Source: Nitrospirales bacterium
GTDB lineage: Bacteria; Nitrospirota; Nitrospiria; Nitrospirales; UBA8639
NCBI GenBank assembly: GCA_029261235.1
Contig: JAJDBS010000250.1
Span: 1-55,666, forward strand
Length of the DNA: 55,666 nucleotides
Reading direction: 5' to 3'
Position numbers and translations under genes: made by a program
The notes under the pieces: model-generated
What the model was told of the DNA's origin: nothing
The model's database searches: none
What the model saw: the letters and a program-made list of their open reading frames with translations, nothing else
Shown: positions 18,426-28,084 of the stretch, piece by piece
How the letters are laid out: every line of letters starts with the position of its first letter
Numbering within the stretch: the stretch's first letter is position 1

Positions 18426-21400
18426 TTACATTTCTTTAGCACCAGTGAGAGCGATGGGGAAATCTTGTATCGTATGAGGTTTGGTTGTGGTAGGCGTTTG
18501 TTGGCCATTCGTTAGGGCTTTTACTCGTTCGGATAAATATAAGTCCAACATGTTGACAGTGATCGCTCCAGTTTTCCGATAGTCCGCCCCTCCCTGCAAC
18601 CCTTCAATAAGCGCTTTGGTAAAGGCCCCATTTCCCCAAGCAGGATCTTCAAGCGCAAACTGTCGGCCTGTAGAGGAGGCAAAAACGACTGCGCCATTCT
18701 CCGCGCTGGTTAATTCGTTCACCAAGGCATTGATATCGGCGACTCCCCGTCTCATCCCCATAACGTCACCCGCATGGCAAGAATCAACAAATAACAACGT
18801 TTTGCCTTTCAACGTCGCAACCGTATTTTTTATGTGCGAATACGAAAGTCCTGTTCGGCGAAGCCGATTCGTTTCAGCATTCACCGGTAAAAAATAATAA
18901 ATGCCTCCGCTATCGTTGACCCCATGGCCAGCTAAGAAAATCATGGCTACATCAGTCGCCGAGGTTTGCGAATCAATCCACTCCAGGCCCTTCAAAATTT
19001 CGTCTTTCGTCGCCTCATGATCGGTGATCTCTTTGACGGTAACCGTCTCATACAGGCCTCCCATTTGATCGTGTAAGGTCGTGGAAAAATCTTGCGCATC
19101 CTTGGCAGCAAATTCAAGCGCTAAGGTCGGGTCCTCATAGGCACTAATACCAACAGCCAAGACATATAGTTTTGGTTTTTGGGCTGATTTTTGATCTTTT
19201 CTATCCCATCGTAGCCGAATAGATGTCGGTTCACTGGCACTCCAGCGATTCTTCGCAATAAGAGAAATGGTCACCGTCCGCTCAGGAATAGTGAGAGAAA
19301 ATTCTTGTATGCCGGTTTGAGGGACTTGGCCCTTGAGAACCGTCACCCCCCTCGACTTTGGTGCTGGCCGGCCATCCACGAGCGCGACCATTTCGGTGAC
19401 TGGTTCCCCTGAAGGATTTCTTACCGAATAGCGAATAGTCAAATTTGATGAATTGACTGTTTCTTGGTCGGAGGGGGAGAGAATTGTCACAATTGGGGGA
19501 AGACGATTGAGAATTTCCTGCGCAGGTTGTACTTGGAGCACCGTTGGACTGATGCCTGTTTGACCTTCAATAGGCTGTCCATCTGCTGCCAATGCCAAAG
19601 GAAAATCTTGGATTGTGTGAGGCTTAATGGTTGTCGGTCGTTGATGGCCTTGCGTCAGAACTTTAATTCGTTCTGAGAGGTAGAGTTCCAATCGGTTCAA
19701 GCTGACGATTCCAGCATCAGAGACATTCACTTGCCCACTCATTCCTTCAACTAAAGCCGTGGTGAACGCCGAATGGTTCCACGACGGATCATGGATAGCT
19801 CGTTGAGAACCGCTCGTGGCCAAAAACGCGACGACGGGACGAGAGGCATTCCCTAATTCTTGAGACAACGTATTCACTCCTTGAATACAACCCATTGATC
19901 CAGGCGGAGTGTTTGATTGGCATGCGTCCAAAAACATCACCGTTGTCCCCGCCATGGAAACAACGGCATTCGTGATATCTGATAGCGCTAGGCTTGTGCG
20001 ACGAAGGTGCGTCATCTGGCTTTCAGGCGTTAACAGATAGGGAAACCCTCCTTTATCTGAGACAGAGTGCCCAACAAAAAATATCATGGCGACGTCTTTT
20101 TGCGTGGTCTGCTGATGCAACCAATCCAACCCATCTAAAATGTTATCTCGAGTTGCCTGCGAATTAATAAGGACTTTGGTTTCCACGCGATCATACAAGC
20201 CTTGTGCCTGTTGAGTAAGCGTAGAGGCAATGATCTCGGCATCCTTGGAAGCGGTTGAAACATTGAGTCGGGGATTCGTATATTCACCTGGGCCGATGGC
20301 CAATATATAGAGATTGGGTTTGGCGATTGTTTGGTCCCATTGAATTTTGACGGTGGCTGGCTCACTCGTGGCCCACCGATGTTTGGCCACCAACGAAATG
20401 ATAGAGTTCTTCTGCGGAATGGGAACGTCAACGGTCTGATGGTCTTGCCCAGTAGAAATATTGCCCAGCACTCGGATACCTCGAGTTTCTGGCAACGGTT
20501 TCCCATCGATCAAAACGGTGATTTCCTTGACTGGGGCTAAGGAATGGGTAATGACGGCATAGTGAATCGTCACAATAGGATCGGAAGTCGTGAAGGTCGG
20601 TCGAGGTGAAAAAATAACCACCTCAGGAGGCAATTCCGCGAAGAGTGTCTCTTTTTCTCCCAAGGAAAGCTTGGAGGAGGTCGTCTTCGTTTCTTGTTTC
20701 TTGGCAACGGCATGCTCCAATTGCTCTTGAAGGGATTGAATTGTCTGAAGGATGTCGGCGGGGATAGGCTCAACCTGTTTCACAATATTTTGATTCGCCC
20801 CATCGGCTAACCGAATAGCTTCCTTTTCATCCCAAGTGGCTAACATGGTTTCAATAATTTTTGGTCGATAGGAAATCGTACGAAATCGTCCAACTGGGAA
20901 AAAATCTGCCGAAAGGCCTGCTTCATAATTTTTATGCCATCCGATGAATTGTTCAGATCCTGGGGCTGCGTCATAGAATCCTGATGGGGTCCAAATAACC
21001 CAACGTTCATGATCGGGGTGAGGGAAAAATGCTAATAATTCTTTCCCATCTTTTAGTCGATACCACCGAATGGTTCCATCACCTAAGGTCGCTATGGCAA
21101 CTTGAGCATCATTGGAGATATTGACTCCCCAGGCATTACCAGGGATGGCTGTTTGCCAAATTTGGCGTCCACGTCGATCATATAGTCGAAGATTCCAAGA
21201 TGTCCCGAACAAGGCCGATTGATGGTCAGGGGAAATAGCACGGCTTCGCGAGACTTCATTGGTATCGAAAGAAAGTCGCTTCCCATTGATCGTAGGATTC
21301 GTGGTATTGAGCCAATCCTCCACATGAATCTCTTGTGAAGTGTGAATGGGAGGATGAAGGGGGCTAGCCGCAACTGGAGGGAAAGAAAGCACTCGTGTTT

Positions 21401-22694
21401 GAATGGAGAATTGTGAAGCCTCCTTCCCAAATTGTTTGGTGCCAAATTGGACGATTGATCCATCTTCTGACAGCAGGAGGCCTTGGTGATTATCACGAAA
21501 ATCGGCCATGGCCAATTCTGAGGAGAATGATTGGGTCGCCGCCGCATCTAGTAGCCCAAAAGACCCACTTGCCGCACCATAGCCTATCCCGCCAGATTTC
21601 AAGGAGACCAAATCTAAAATCGTGTTATTGGTAAGGGGTATGTCGGAAAAATGCTGGACATTTGGGAATGACCATACCCGAAGAAAATGTTCCCCATTTT
21701 TTCTAGCCGTGCCTCCTCCGTAGAACGATTTCCCATCTTGAGACCACGCCAGAGAGGTAAACGTCCCAGAGAATGAGTCTTCATTTTTCGGTTGCGCTGG
21801 AAGCCAAGAAAGATCAGCCCCTGAAAGCAAGGCGATTTGTGGGGAATCATCAAAGCCCACGGCGATTTGTGTGCCGTCAGGTGAAAAAACAAGACCATGG
21901 GGTCGCTTAACAACCGGAAGTTGGACTTTCGCAATGACATGAAAATCATCATCGTAGAGTCGAATAAATCCATCATAGGAGCTGGTGACAAATCGGCCAG
22001 CCTGATCAAAAGCCACCCCATAGACATAACTCGTTGGATAATAGGATTCATCTTTGGCAATTAACGAGAAATCTGATGTTCGATAGGCATACCACCCGAT
22101 TCTTCCATGCAGGGTAGCGAGAAGGATGGTTCCATCCGGGGAAAATTCAAGATCCCCCAGAGAACTCGGAAGGCCTGATAATTTCTGGGTCATCTGCCCA
22201 GTCAAACGACTAAATATATAGATGGAGAAATTTTGATCCCACGTTGTTCCGGTATACCCTCCTGCAGCAATGGTTTTTCCATCCGGAGAGATGGCGACTG
22301 CCAGAATTTTCCCTTCATGCCCTGAAGCAATCGGGGGACGTAGCGTTTTTACAAGAGATTTATTGTGAATGTCCCACACTCGAATAGTTTTATCCGTTGA
22401 ACCCGTGATGAGAAAATTATTCGCTCTATCAACAGCAATACGGACAATATCCTCTGTATGCACTCCCGTTTCCAATCGTAAAATTGGGGCTTGAGGTGGG
22501 AGAGATGGGGTTCGAGCTGGTGATTGAAGGTCTCCTGGGTTTGGAGATACCGATGGTTGAGCCGAACAAGAGACAAAAACCGCGACCCAACTAAAAAGAA
22601 AGAGGAGAAGCCAATGGGACCCCAGACAACCATTCTTTGACCGCTTGTGGATCCTAAAAAATAAACTTTTCATGCTCGCAATTTCTTCGTTCAT
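18426..22694 (-). CDS. Lipoprotein with WD40-like propeller and two caspase-like (C14) domains
   Basis: A 1422-residue exported protein. A signal with lipobox (AVFVSC, about residue 43) is followed by WD40-like repeats from about residue 70 to 600 (ITGSTDKTIRVWDI, VAISPDGKTIAAGG). Then two copies of an Ig-like strand region plus caspase domain occur with a period of 381 residues. Domain 1 starts near residue 794 with FFVGHS (H876) and MFLDACQS (C925); domain 2 starts near residue 1175 with FLAGHG (H1257) and LFVDSCHAG (C1306). Both keep the His/Cys dyad with identical 49-residue spacing, so both may be active proteases. ATG at 22673 is an alternative start with a shorter n-region. Targets are unknown; the lipobox places it outside the cytoplasm. 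Confidence 0.88.
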   Translation of the reverse strand: MNEEIASMKSLFFRIHKRSKNGCLGSHWLLLFLFSWVAVFVSCSAQPSVSPNPGDLQSPARTPSLPPQAPILRLETGVHTEDIVRIAVDRANNFLITGSTDKTIRVWDIHNKSLVKTLRPPIASGHEGKILAVAISPDGKTIAAGGYTGTTWDQNFSIYIFSRLTGQMTQKLSGLPSSLGDLEFSPDGTILLATLHGRIGWYAYRTSDFSLIAKDESYYPTSYVYGVAFDQAGRFVTSSYDGFIRLYDDDFHVIAKVQLPVVKRPHGLVFSPDGTQIAVGFDDSPQIALLSGADLSWLPAQPKNEDSFSGTFTSLAWSQDGKSFYGGGTARKNGEHFLRVWSFPNVQHFSDIPLTNNTILDLVSLKSGGIGYGAASGSFGLLDAAATQSFSSELAMADFRDNHQGLLLSEDGSIVQFGTKQFGKEASQFSIQTRVLSFPPVAASPLHPPIHTSQEIHVEDWLNTTNPTINGKRLSFDTNEVSRSRAISPDHQSALFGTSWNLRLYDRRGRQIWQTAIPGNAWGVNISNDAQVAIATLGDGTIRWYRLKDGKELLAFFPHPDHERWVIWTPSGFYDAAPGSEQFIGWHKNYEAGLSADFFPVGRFRTISYRPKIIETMLATWDEKEAIRLADGANQNIVKQVEPIPADILQTIQSLQEQLEHAVAKKQETKTTSSKLSLGEKETLFAELPPEVVIFSPRPTFTTSDPIVTIHYAVITHSLAPVKEITVLIDGKPLPETRGIRVLGNISTGQDHQTVDVPIPQKNSIISLVAKHRWATSEPATVKIQWDQTIAKPNLYILAIGPGEYTNPRLNVSTASKDAEIIASTLTQQAQGLYDRVETKVLINSQATRDNILDGLDWLHQQTTQKDVAMIFFVGHSVSDKGGFPYLLTPESQMTHLRRTSLALSDITNAVVSMAGTTVMFLDACQSNTPPGSMGCIQGVNTLSQELGNASRPVVAFLATSGSQRAIHDPSWNHSAFTTALVEGMSGQVNVSDAGIVSLNRLELYLSERIKVLTQGHQRPTTIKPHTIQDFPLALAADGQPIEGQTGISPTVLQVQPAQEILNRLPPIVTILSPSDQETVNSSNLTIRYSVRNPSGEPVTEMVALVDGRPAPKSRGVTVLKGQVPQTGIQEFSLTIPERTVTISLIAKNRWSASEPTSIRLRWDRKDQKSAQKPKLYVLAVGISAYEDPTLALEFAAKDAQDFSTTLHDQMGGLYETVTVKEITDHEATKDEILKGLEWIDSQTSATDVAMIFLAGHGVNDSGGIYYFLPVNAETNRLRRTGLSYSHIKNTVATLKGKTLLFVDSCHAGDVMGMRRGVADINALVNELTSAENGAVVFASSTGRQFALEDPAWGNGAFTKALIEGLQGGADYRKTGAITVNMLDLYLSERVKALTNGQQTPTTTKPHTIQDFPIALTGAKEM

Positions 22695-22927
22695 TATGGC
22701 CCTACGCTCTTATTCAATTCTAAATTTTTACGAAATTGGTATTCCAACGAGTCTGGTTCAGAAAGGTCTTCATACCCATAAAATTCATATCGCTCCATGA
22801 AGCCCTTTCGTTTTCCACCAAAACATTGTCCACATGATGGAAAGCCTACCAAAACGAATGAAATAGATCGAGCAGTCCTCCATTCATTCTGGTTAGTATT
22901 TCGATAAACCCTGCCCGTTCTTCGCAA
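22694..22927 (-). CDS. Small hypothetical protein overlapping the caspase lipoprotein gene
   Basis: A 77-codon frame whose TAA overlaps the ATG of the caspase gene (TAATG), which would permit translational coupling. It contains a CGQC pair and an acidic-aromatic tail (MERYEFYGYEDLSEPDSLEY). No signal peptide and no recognised family. It could be a real small gene, a remnant or chance; I found no strong ribosome site. Confidence 0.3.
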   Translation of the reverse strand: MRRTGRVYRNTNQNEWRTARSISFVLVGFPSCGQCFGGKRKGFMERYEFYGYEDLSEPDSLEYQFRKNLELNKSVGP

Positions 22928-23301
22928 TAACTGGCAAGTGAAATGTGTGCCACACCCAGCCCAAAGAGACCTAGACTTTACGTGGTGAGGATTGGCAGGA
23001 TTTGGGCTTAAGGAATCCCCTTCTTAACCCATGCATATCGAGGAACCACTTTTTTGGTCATATCCTTCCAAACAAGAAACGGACGCTGCTGTGTCGTGCA
23101 CTACACAAAATATGGAACCCGGTACTCAGGACCTCGCCTTCGTCAAAGAATCCCTCATCAAACTCCGCGCCGGCCAAGAACCGTTCTAACTGAAAACCCC
23201 TATCTTCCCCTTGGCTCCAACAGACAGGTATCGTCTCTATTCCAATCCGTCATACCCACAATCGCGGGCCTCTAGCTTTCTTTACAAAACAATGCAACGA
23301 A
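22928..23301. other. Intergenic region carrying a ccmI remnant
   Basis: About 370 bases between two minus-strand genes. Apart from the plus-strand ccmI fragment listed separately (23073-23189) it holds no credible gene. Open frames through the fragment in other phases are accidental. Confidence 0.5.
23073..23189 (+). pseudogene. Decayed copy of the 3' end of ccmI
   Basis: In one frame this stretch reads QETD...QNMEPGTQDLAFVKESL then IKLRAGQEPF and a stop, matching the last 39 codons of intact ccmI (6100-6216: QETD...QNMEPGSQDLTFVKESL then TKLRAGQAPF, stop) without gaps. Nucleotide identity is high, including a perfect 18-base run over the FVKESL codons. Weaker similarity extends upstream to about 23036, but there the frame slips by one base. 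It has no start, is on the opposite strand to its neighbours and cannot make CcmI. It is a remnant of a duplicated or rearranged ccm locus. Confidence 0.85.
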
Positions 23302-24131
23302 TTATCTAGCTTCGGAAGGTTTAGAGTAAGGCGTCCAATTGGTGAGTTCACGAAATGCGATTGATAGCACGGCTACTTCAATCGGAGTAAAAAGAAACAG
23401 CACAAAGGGCGTAAGAAAAGCACTGAACAACGGAAATTCGGAAAACCCCATGAAAGGCAACAGATTCCCAAGATTGCCCACTGTCATTGGAAGGAACCCC
23501 ACCAAAACAAATATTCGCCAGGCACTTCCTTTAGTCTGCTTCCACGACCACCCTGGGTTTGGGGCTTGATCAATGGCAATAGCTGGGAATATCAGAATCC
23601 CTCGGCCAAGCAAGTAAAAAAAAGGGAAATATATCCCTCCGTAAAAAAGGAGCCACCCAATAGAGGTCCTTTCCCAAGAACCTTCTGAGAACATATCACT
23701 TATTGGATACCAAAAAATCACAGCTAATATGCTACCCGGGACGATTAGCAATAAGAAAATTAAAGAGCTAACTCCAATCATTAATAAAAAATACTTGAGC
23801 TCCCTTTCAGTAAAGAATGGGAATTGGTGAAAGACCTCACCATGAGAGATAAGGAATATGCGGTGGCAGTAAACAGCTAACAACGCAAAAATAAAGAGGC
23901 TTGAAATCTGAGCCAAGAAATCTATTGAAATAAATAGCAACGCCATGAGGCCATCATCTTTTTCCATAAGCTCATATACGGCAACTAAGTCTCCAAACCC
24001 CGAAAGGAACGCACCAACAATAATCCAACCCCAAAAGACTCGCCGATAGTCCCATGCAAAACCAAAGGCTTCTCGAATCGTCGCCCAAATAGGCAGTTTT
24101 TTCTGAGTAGGGTTTGAATTAATTCACTCAT
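23302..24131 (-). CDS. Polytopic membrane protein with a frameshift at A6C; paralogue of the next gene
   Basis: The uninterrupted frame starts at ATG 23967, but the same frame continues upstream without stops to about 24122 and codes a sequence (KLPIWATIREAFGFAWDYRR) that aligns with the N-terminus of the paralogue at 24161-25075. The paralogue-like start, MSELIQTLLRK, is an ATG at 24131 in another phase. The two phases meet at AAAAAAC (24102-24096). A -1 shift there, or one extra A, gives a protein of about 276 residues with several membrane helices and the shared C-terminal motif EVAVLSIAFRELTNWTP. It may be a mutated gene, a sequencing error or a recoded gene. Function unknown. Confidence 0.65.
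24096..24102 (-). other. A AAA AAC slippery heptamer at the frame junction
   Basis: On the minus strand the zero-frame codons are AGA AAA AAC, placing the heptamer A AAA AAC in the correct phase for -1 slippage; the next codon after a one-base slip is CTG, which enters the long downstream frame. The same A6C heptamer is the known -1 site of IS1. Programmed recoding here is only a possibility. Confidence 0.45.
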
Positions 24132-24160
24132 GACTTAGAAACAGTTTTAATCAAAATTTA

Positions 24161-25075
24161 TCAAACTTTATCCTCGCTGATCTTATCAGCAGGAAAAGGA
24201 GTCCAAGCGGTTAATTCACGAAAGGCGATGGACAAAACTGCCACTTCAAAAGGGGCAAAGCAAAACCAGAGAAAAGACCAAAGGAATGAATCGAGGAAGA
24301 CTATTTCTTGTACTCCAACTAGAACCAGAACTTCATACGCAACCCCTACAATGATAGGCAAGCAACCGACTAACAGCGCAATTCTCCAGCCATGCCCACT
24401 TGTCGCTTCCCAAGACCATTCGAAATGTTCACGCCAAGACCACTCTGAGTCTTCTTTTCCGTAAACTGCCAGTGCCGAACTAGCTAAACTAAACCGTGCT
24501 ATGAGATATAGGAACCCAGGAAGAACCGCCACATAGGGAATAATGCTCTCCCATACTTTACTCTCTATAAAAAGTCCCACTCCCAATTGGCCAAAGAACA
24601 ACACCACTAGCCCACCCATATAGACTAAGAGAATCAAACAACCAAAATTGAGTTCTTTTAATAAATAAAGAGACTTCTTCTCAGAAGTGAAATTGCATAA
24701 GAAAAATGACAAAATCCTAGATTCTCTTATCCAATCGATAAACAATTTTGGATATTGATCATTGGCATTTCTCATTAACATGAGGCGATGACAGGAAATT
24801 GCCAGGGAAATAAAAATTCCTGTGCTAACAAGAAACAGAAAACTTTCAAATATCCCCACTACTACAATCAAAGCTTCATAATAATTAGACTCTGCATTAG
24901 AATAGAAATAAGGACGGATTTCTCCAAGGAACAAACTTAATCCACCCAAGAGGGTACCTAGTAAAATTCCACGCAGAAGAATAATCCAATGGTCTCGCCA
25001 AAATTGCATGGCTTCCAGAATCGTCACAAAGACAAGAAGTTTCTTCAGAGAACCGTTTTCAGCTAATTCATTCAT
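24161..25075 (-). CDS. Polytopic membrane protein of unknown function
   Basis: A 304-residue integral membrane protein with about six hydrophobic helices and little else. The C-terminus EVAVLSIAFRELTAWTPFPA is nearly identical to that of the downstream paralogue, and GHGWRIALLVGCLPIIVGV corresponds to its SAWRIFVLVGFLPMTVGN. The pair arose by tandem duplication. The general look is of the broad class of bacterial polytopic proteins related to glycerophosphodiesterase membrane domains, but this is not firm. The two genes are 29 bases apart and probably share a transcript. Confidence 0.75.
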   Translation of the reverse strand: MNELAENGSLKKLLVFVTILEAMQFWRDHWIILLRGILLGTLLGGLSLFLGEIRPYFYSNAESNYYEALIVVVGIFESFLFLVSTGIFISLAISCHRLMLMRNANDQYPKLFIDWIRESRILSFFLCNFTSEKKSLYLLKELNFGCLILLVYMGGLVVLFFGQLGVGLFIESKVWESIIPYVAVLPGFLYLIARFSLASSALAVYGKEDSEWSWREHFEWSWEATSGHGWRIALLVGCLPIIVGVAYEVLVLVGVQEIVFLDSFLWSFLWFCFAPFEVAVLSIAFRELTAWTPFPADKISEDKV

Positions 25076-25299
25076 AGAAATGACATATGAAATAAATGAC
25101 TTGGATGTTCATGGGAGCTCCTACACTTATCGGTATGTGATACCCCACCCACAGGCAAGGAGAGACAAACGATCATTAGTGAATAGGAAAATGATGGAAC
25201 ATGAGAAATGCAAAAATCGCTATTCAGGGAATTGGCAGGAAAAGAAAGGAAGGCAGCTCGGGCAGAAACCCGAGCCGCCGGAGACGAACAGAGGAATAA

Positions 25300-27771
25300 C
25301 TATGCCGCTGCCGGTTGCAGGGTTACGTAACGAACAATGGTCAACTTGGTTAAGGCTTCCAGTTGTTCAACTGGAACATAACCAATCACCAAATGGCCTG
25401 ATTTGGGTTGTGCGACAGACTTGAAACCCAACTTCTTTAGTTGAGACAAGGTTTCTTCTTTTGTATCTGCGAGCCAGATCTGCACCAAGACTTGTCCATC
25501 TTGAAGTCTAGCCGTTTCGTCAGATGAAAAATCCTTTCCTTCTTTCTTTTTCTCCACCATAGCCAACAAGGAAGAACTCAGTTTTGATATTGGCTCATTG
25601 AGGCCTACTTCGGAACTATCACTTTCCAACCTATCTGCCATGACTGGAGCGGAACTGTAGGCTTCTTGAGCCACGACTCCTCGAAGAAGACTCTTGCTCA
25701 TCTTCGTCGCAGGAATCATGGCACGACTACGGAAACCAGCCTGACGCTTCTCCTCTTCACCAAAGATGCCTTCATAGCTGACACCATCAGGCAATTCGAC
25801 CGGGACCTCTATGCGCCGTGGTTGGCCGCCTTCAGTGATGAATAATTCTTCGACGGCCACAAATGAGGTGAATTGGGTCATCAACCGAAAGTCCAACCCT
25901 ATTTGCGTGATCGCCTCTCGAATAGTTGATTTCGGGTTTCCTTGTTGAATGCCGTTGTAATCTTGTGCCATGAGGTCCGCAATCTTCGTACGTGCCCACA
26001 AAGTCGCTAAAACATCATGTTCAGGTTCAAATGCAGAAAACTCCACGTCAATCTTTCGCACAACAGCATGCCCTGCGACTTTGCCTCGTACTTGAATTGT
26101 GCCTTTTCCTGGCGTGGGATATCGTCCAGTCACGACCAATGGTTTTGCACTAAATAAGTCTGGCAGTTGCTTGGGGTACACTTCGTCGACATCCAAATCG
26201 TCCCACATGATTGAAATATCAGTCAGCAAAGGATGTTGTACTCGCTCATGAAAACGAAGGGCCGCAGCCGAGCCATCATCTTGCAACCCCACATACTCCA
26301 CTTCACCACGGCCATGCTCCGCCATCTTGTTTAACAAAAACCGATTAACGCTGTTCCCAATACCAAAAGCAAAGACTCGCGCATTGGGGTGCTTTTGAAT
26401 TTCCCCTACGATCGCCATATCATTCCCGATATAGCCATCCGTCATAAAACAGACGATTCGCAGATGCTCTTGAGAGTCACTTGGATCTAACGCAGCTCGA
26501 ATGGCTTTCATCATTTCTGTTCCACCGCCCCCTCTGCGAGATTCCAAGAAACTTTGGGCTTTGCTCACATTCGACGGTGTGGCCGGAACGGGTTCGGCAA
26601 ACAGAATATGCGTATCCCCTGCAAAGGTGATGAGATTAAAGGTATCGCGTGGATTAAGCCCATCAATGGCCAAGCGCATCGTCTCTTTGGCCTTTTCCAT
26701 AGGAAACCCCGACATGGAACCTGAGGTATCTAGGACAAACACCAATTCCTTAGGCGTCACTTCATCCTTTTTCACACGATTAGGTGGTTGCAACAATAGA
26801 GTAAAAAACCCGTTCTTCCCATTCCGATGAGTCAGCACTGCATCATGAATATCCTCACCTGCTACGGCATACGTAAGGATAAAATCTTTATTGGGAATGG
26901 TGGCTTCTTGCTTGAGGGAAACAGCAGTTTGAGATTTTTGGGAGTTGCTTACCACAATCTCATGCGTCGTTGACTGGACCTGGTGGATTGGAACCCCACC
27001 ATCGATATTCACCGACAACGATAGGTCATGCCCGGACCGCGTCCCGGGTTTGAGAACAGGTGGAGTGATATTGGAAGCATCTGGGACTTGGTTGGTGTCA
27101 TATGCCCAACCGCCTTCTAAAGTTATAGCTGGTAGCTCTTGCGCAATGGGTTGGCCAGGGATATACCGCGGTCCCACCACCATAGGAAACACGACCGAAT
27201 AGGTTCCGTCATCATAAGACAAGGTCTGCACATAACTGATTGTGATGGATATCTGCTCGCCTGGGAGAATATTGGCCACAGACTGTGTAAAAATATTGGG
27301 GCGTCCTTGATCCAACAGCCCTGCCACATTACCTCGCCGTTTTGCCGCTTCATAGATCGCTCGAGCCTCTTCCCGTCTTTTGATTGTGCCTTTGACAACG
27401 CGATCGCCAACAGTGAGCGTCATATCATCCACTGCCGCATTCTGCGGAAGTGGAAACGTATAGACGGCCTCGATTTTCTCAGAATAGGGATTTTCAAACT
27501 GTTGGGTCACCTGCGCCCGAGCAAGCGGCCCACTGACTTTGATTGAGGCATCCGTGTGTTTGAGTGGAAACGCCTGAGTCGGCTTTCCCTCGTCGTCTAT
27601 TCCTATCAAAGACCCCGATTTATCCCCTACCCACTCTACGCTGGCCTGAGCTATGGGAGCCTGACCAGGCAGAACCCCCAACAAACCTGCGCTAAACAGG
27701 CCAAACGCTCCTATTAGACTTCCACCCAAAATCCAACTTACACGTCGGTTTCCACAATTTTTAACCTTCAT
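25300..27771 (-). CDS. VIT and von Willebrand A domain exported protein
   Basis: An 823-residue protein. A signal/anchor segment (ILGGSLIGAFGLFSAGLLGVL) is followed by a VIT domain (VTQQFENPYSEKIEAVYTFP, then LPQNAAVDDM) and a vWA domain with an intact MIDAS site (FVLDTSGSMSG, then the AGDT and FMTDG loops). The C-terminal 60 residues (LVIGYVPVEQLEALTKL and neighbours) form a small alpha/beta unit. It resembles the proteins annotated as marine proteobacterial sortase targets, but there is no C-terminal sorting signal and no sortase nearby. The ATG at 27771 has an excellent AAAGGAGGAG site, so the longer frame to 27801 is rejected. Likely role: metal-dependent protein-protein contact in the envelope. 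Confidence 0.85.
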   Translation of the reverse strand: MKVKNCGNRRVSWILGGSLIGAFGLFSAGLLGVLPGQAPIAQASVEWVGDKSGSLIGIDDEGKPTQAFPLKHTDASIKVSGPLARAQVTQQFENPYSEKIEAVYTFPLPQNAAVDDMTLTVGDRVVKGTIKRREEARAIYEAAKRRGNVAGLLDQGRPNIFTQSVANILPGEQISITISYVQTLSYDDGTYSVVFPMVVGPRYIPGQPIAQELPAITLEGGWAYDTNQVPDASNITPPVLKPGTRSGHDLSLSVNIDGGVPIHQVQSTTHEIVVSNSQKSQTAVSLKQEATIPNKDFILTYAVAGEDIHDAVLTHRNGKNGFFTLLLQPPNRVKKDEVTPKELVFVLDTSGSMSGFPMEKAKETMRLAIDGLNPRDTFNLITFAGDTHILFAEPVPATPSNVSKAQSFLESRRGGGGTEMMKAIRAALDPSDSQEHLRIVCFMTDGYIGNDMAIVGEIQKHPNARVFAFGIGNSVNRFLLNKMAEHGRGEVEYVGLQDDGSAAALRFHERVQHPLLTDISIMWDDLDVDEVYPKQLPDLFSAKPLVVTGRYPTPGKGTIQVRGKVAGHAVVRKIDVEFSAFEPEHDVLATLWARTKIADLMAQDYNGIQQGNPKSTIREAITQIGLDFRLMTQFTSFVAVEELFITEGGQPRRIEVPVELPDGVSYEGIFGEEEKRQAGFRSRAMIPATKMSKSLLRGVVAQEAYSSAPVMADRLESDSSEVGLNEPISKLSSSLLAMVEKKKEGKDFSSDETARLQDGQVLVQIWLADTKEETLSQLKKLGFKSVAQPKSGHLVIGYVPVEQLEALTKLTIVRYVTLQPAAA

Positions 27772-28084
27772 AACTCTCCTCCTTTGATTCCACGGCCCCA
27801 TGCCGCTTCACAAAAGGAGATGTCACCACTCTCCAAATCCTTTCAACGATTGTAATGACAGACTAGGCCCATGGGAAAATAGGAAATATGACTTCAAGAA
27901 AAAACGAGAGGATAAGGATTTGAAGGTCCTCAGAATACAGATGTGACGCAAGCGAAAACTGTTTTGAATGAAAGAAAAGGGGTAAAAGAATTGGAAGTTT
28001 CAAAAGCACCGGGTGAGGTGCCATCAAGAATGGCACCCCACAAGGTAGCACTGCAGTGAACTGACAGGTTAATCCAAATTTTGC
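27772..28084. other. Intergenic region upstream of the VIT/vWA gene
   Basis: About 310 bases between the end of a cytochrome gene and the VIT/vWA start, all on minus-strand units. A 62-codon minus-strand frame at 27863-28051 has no ribosome site and is not called. The Shine-Dalgarno AAAGGAGGAG at its right-hand boundary decides the VIT/vWA start. No terminator hairpin stands out. Confidence 0.4.

Noticed and set aside
23002-23275. Plus-strand open frames 23002-23193 and 23054-23275
   Set aside because: They read the ccmI remnant in the wrong phase; only the phase ending at 23189 matches CcmI.
25300-27771. Sortase-anchored surface protein
   Set aside because: No sorting motif, no C-terminal membrane helix and no sortase gene nearby.
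27863-28051. 62-codon minus-strand frame
   Set aside because: No ribosome site and hydrophobic low-complexity composition in an intergenic region.
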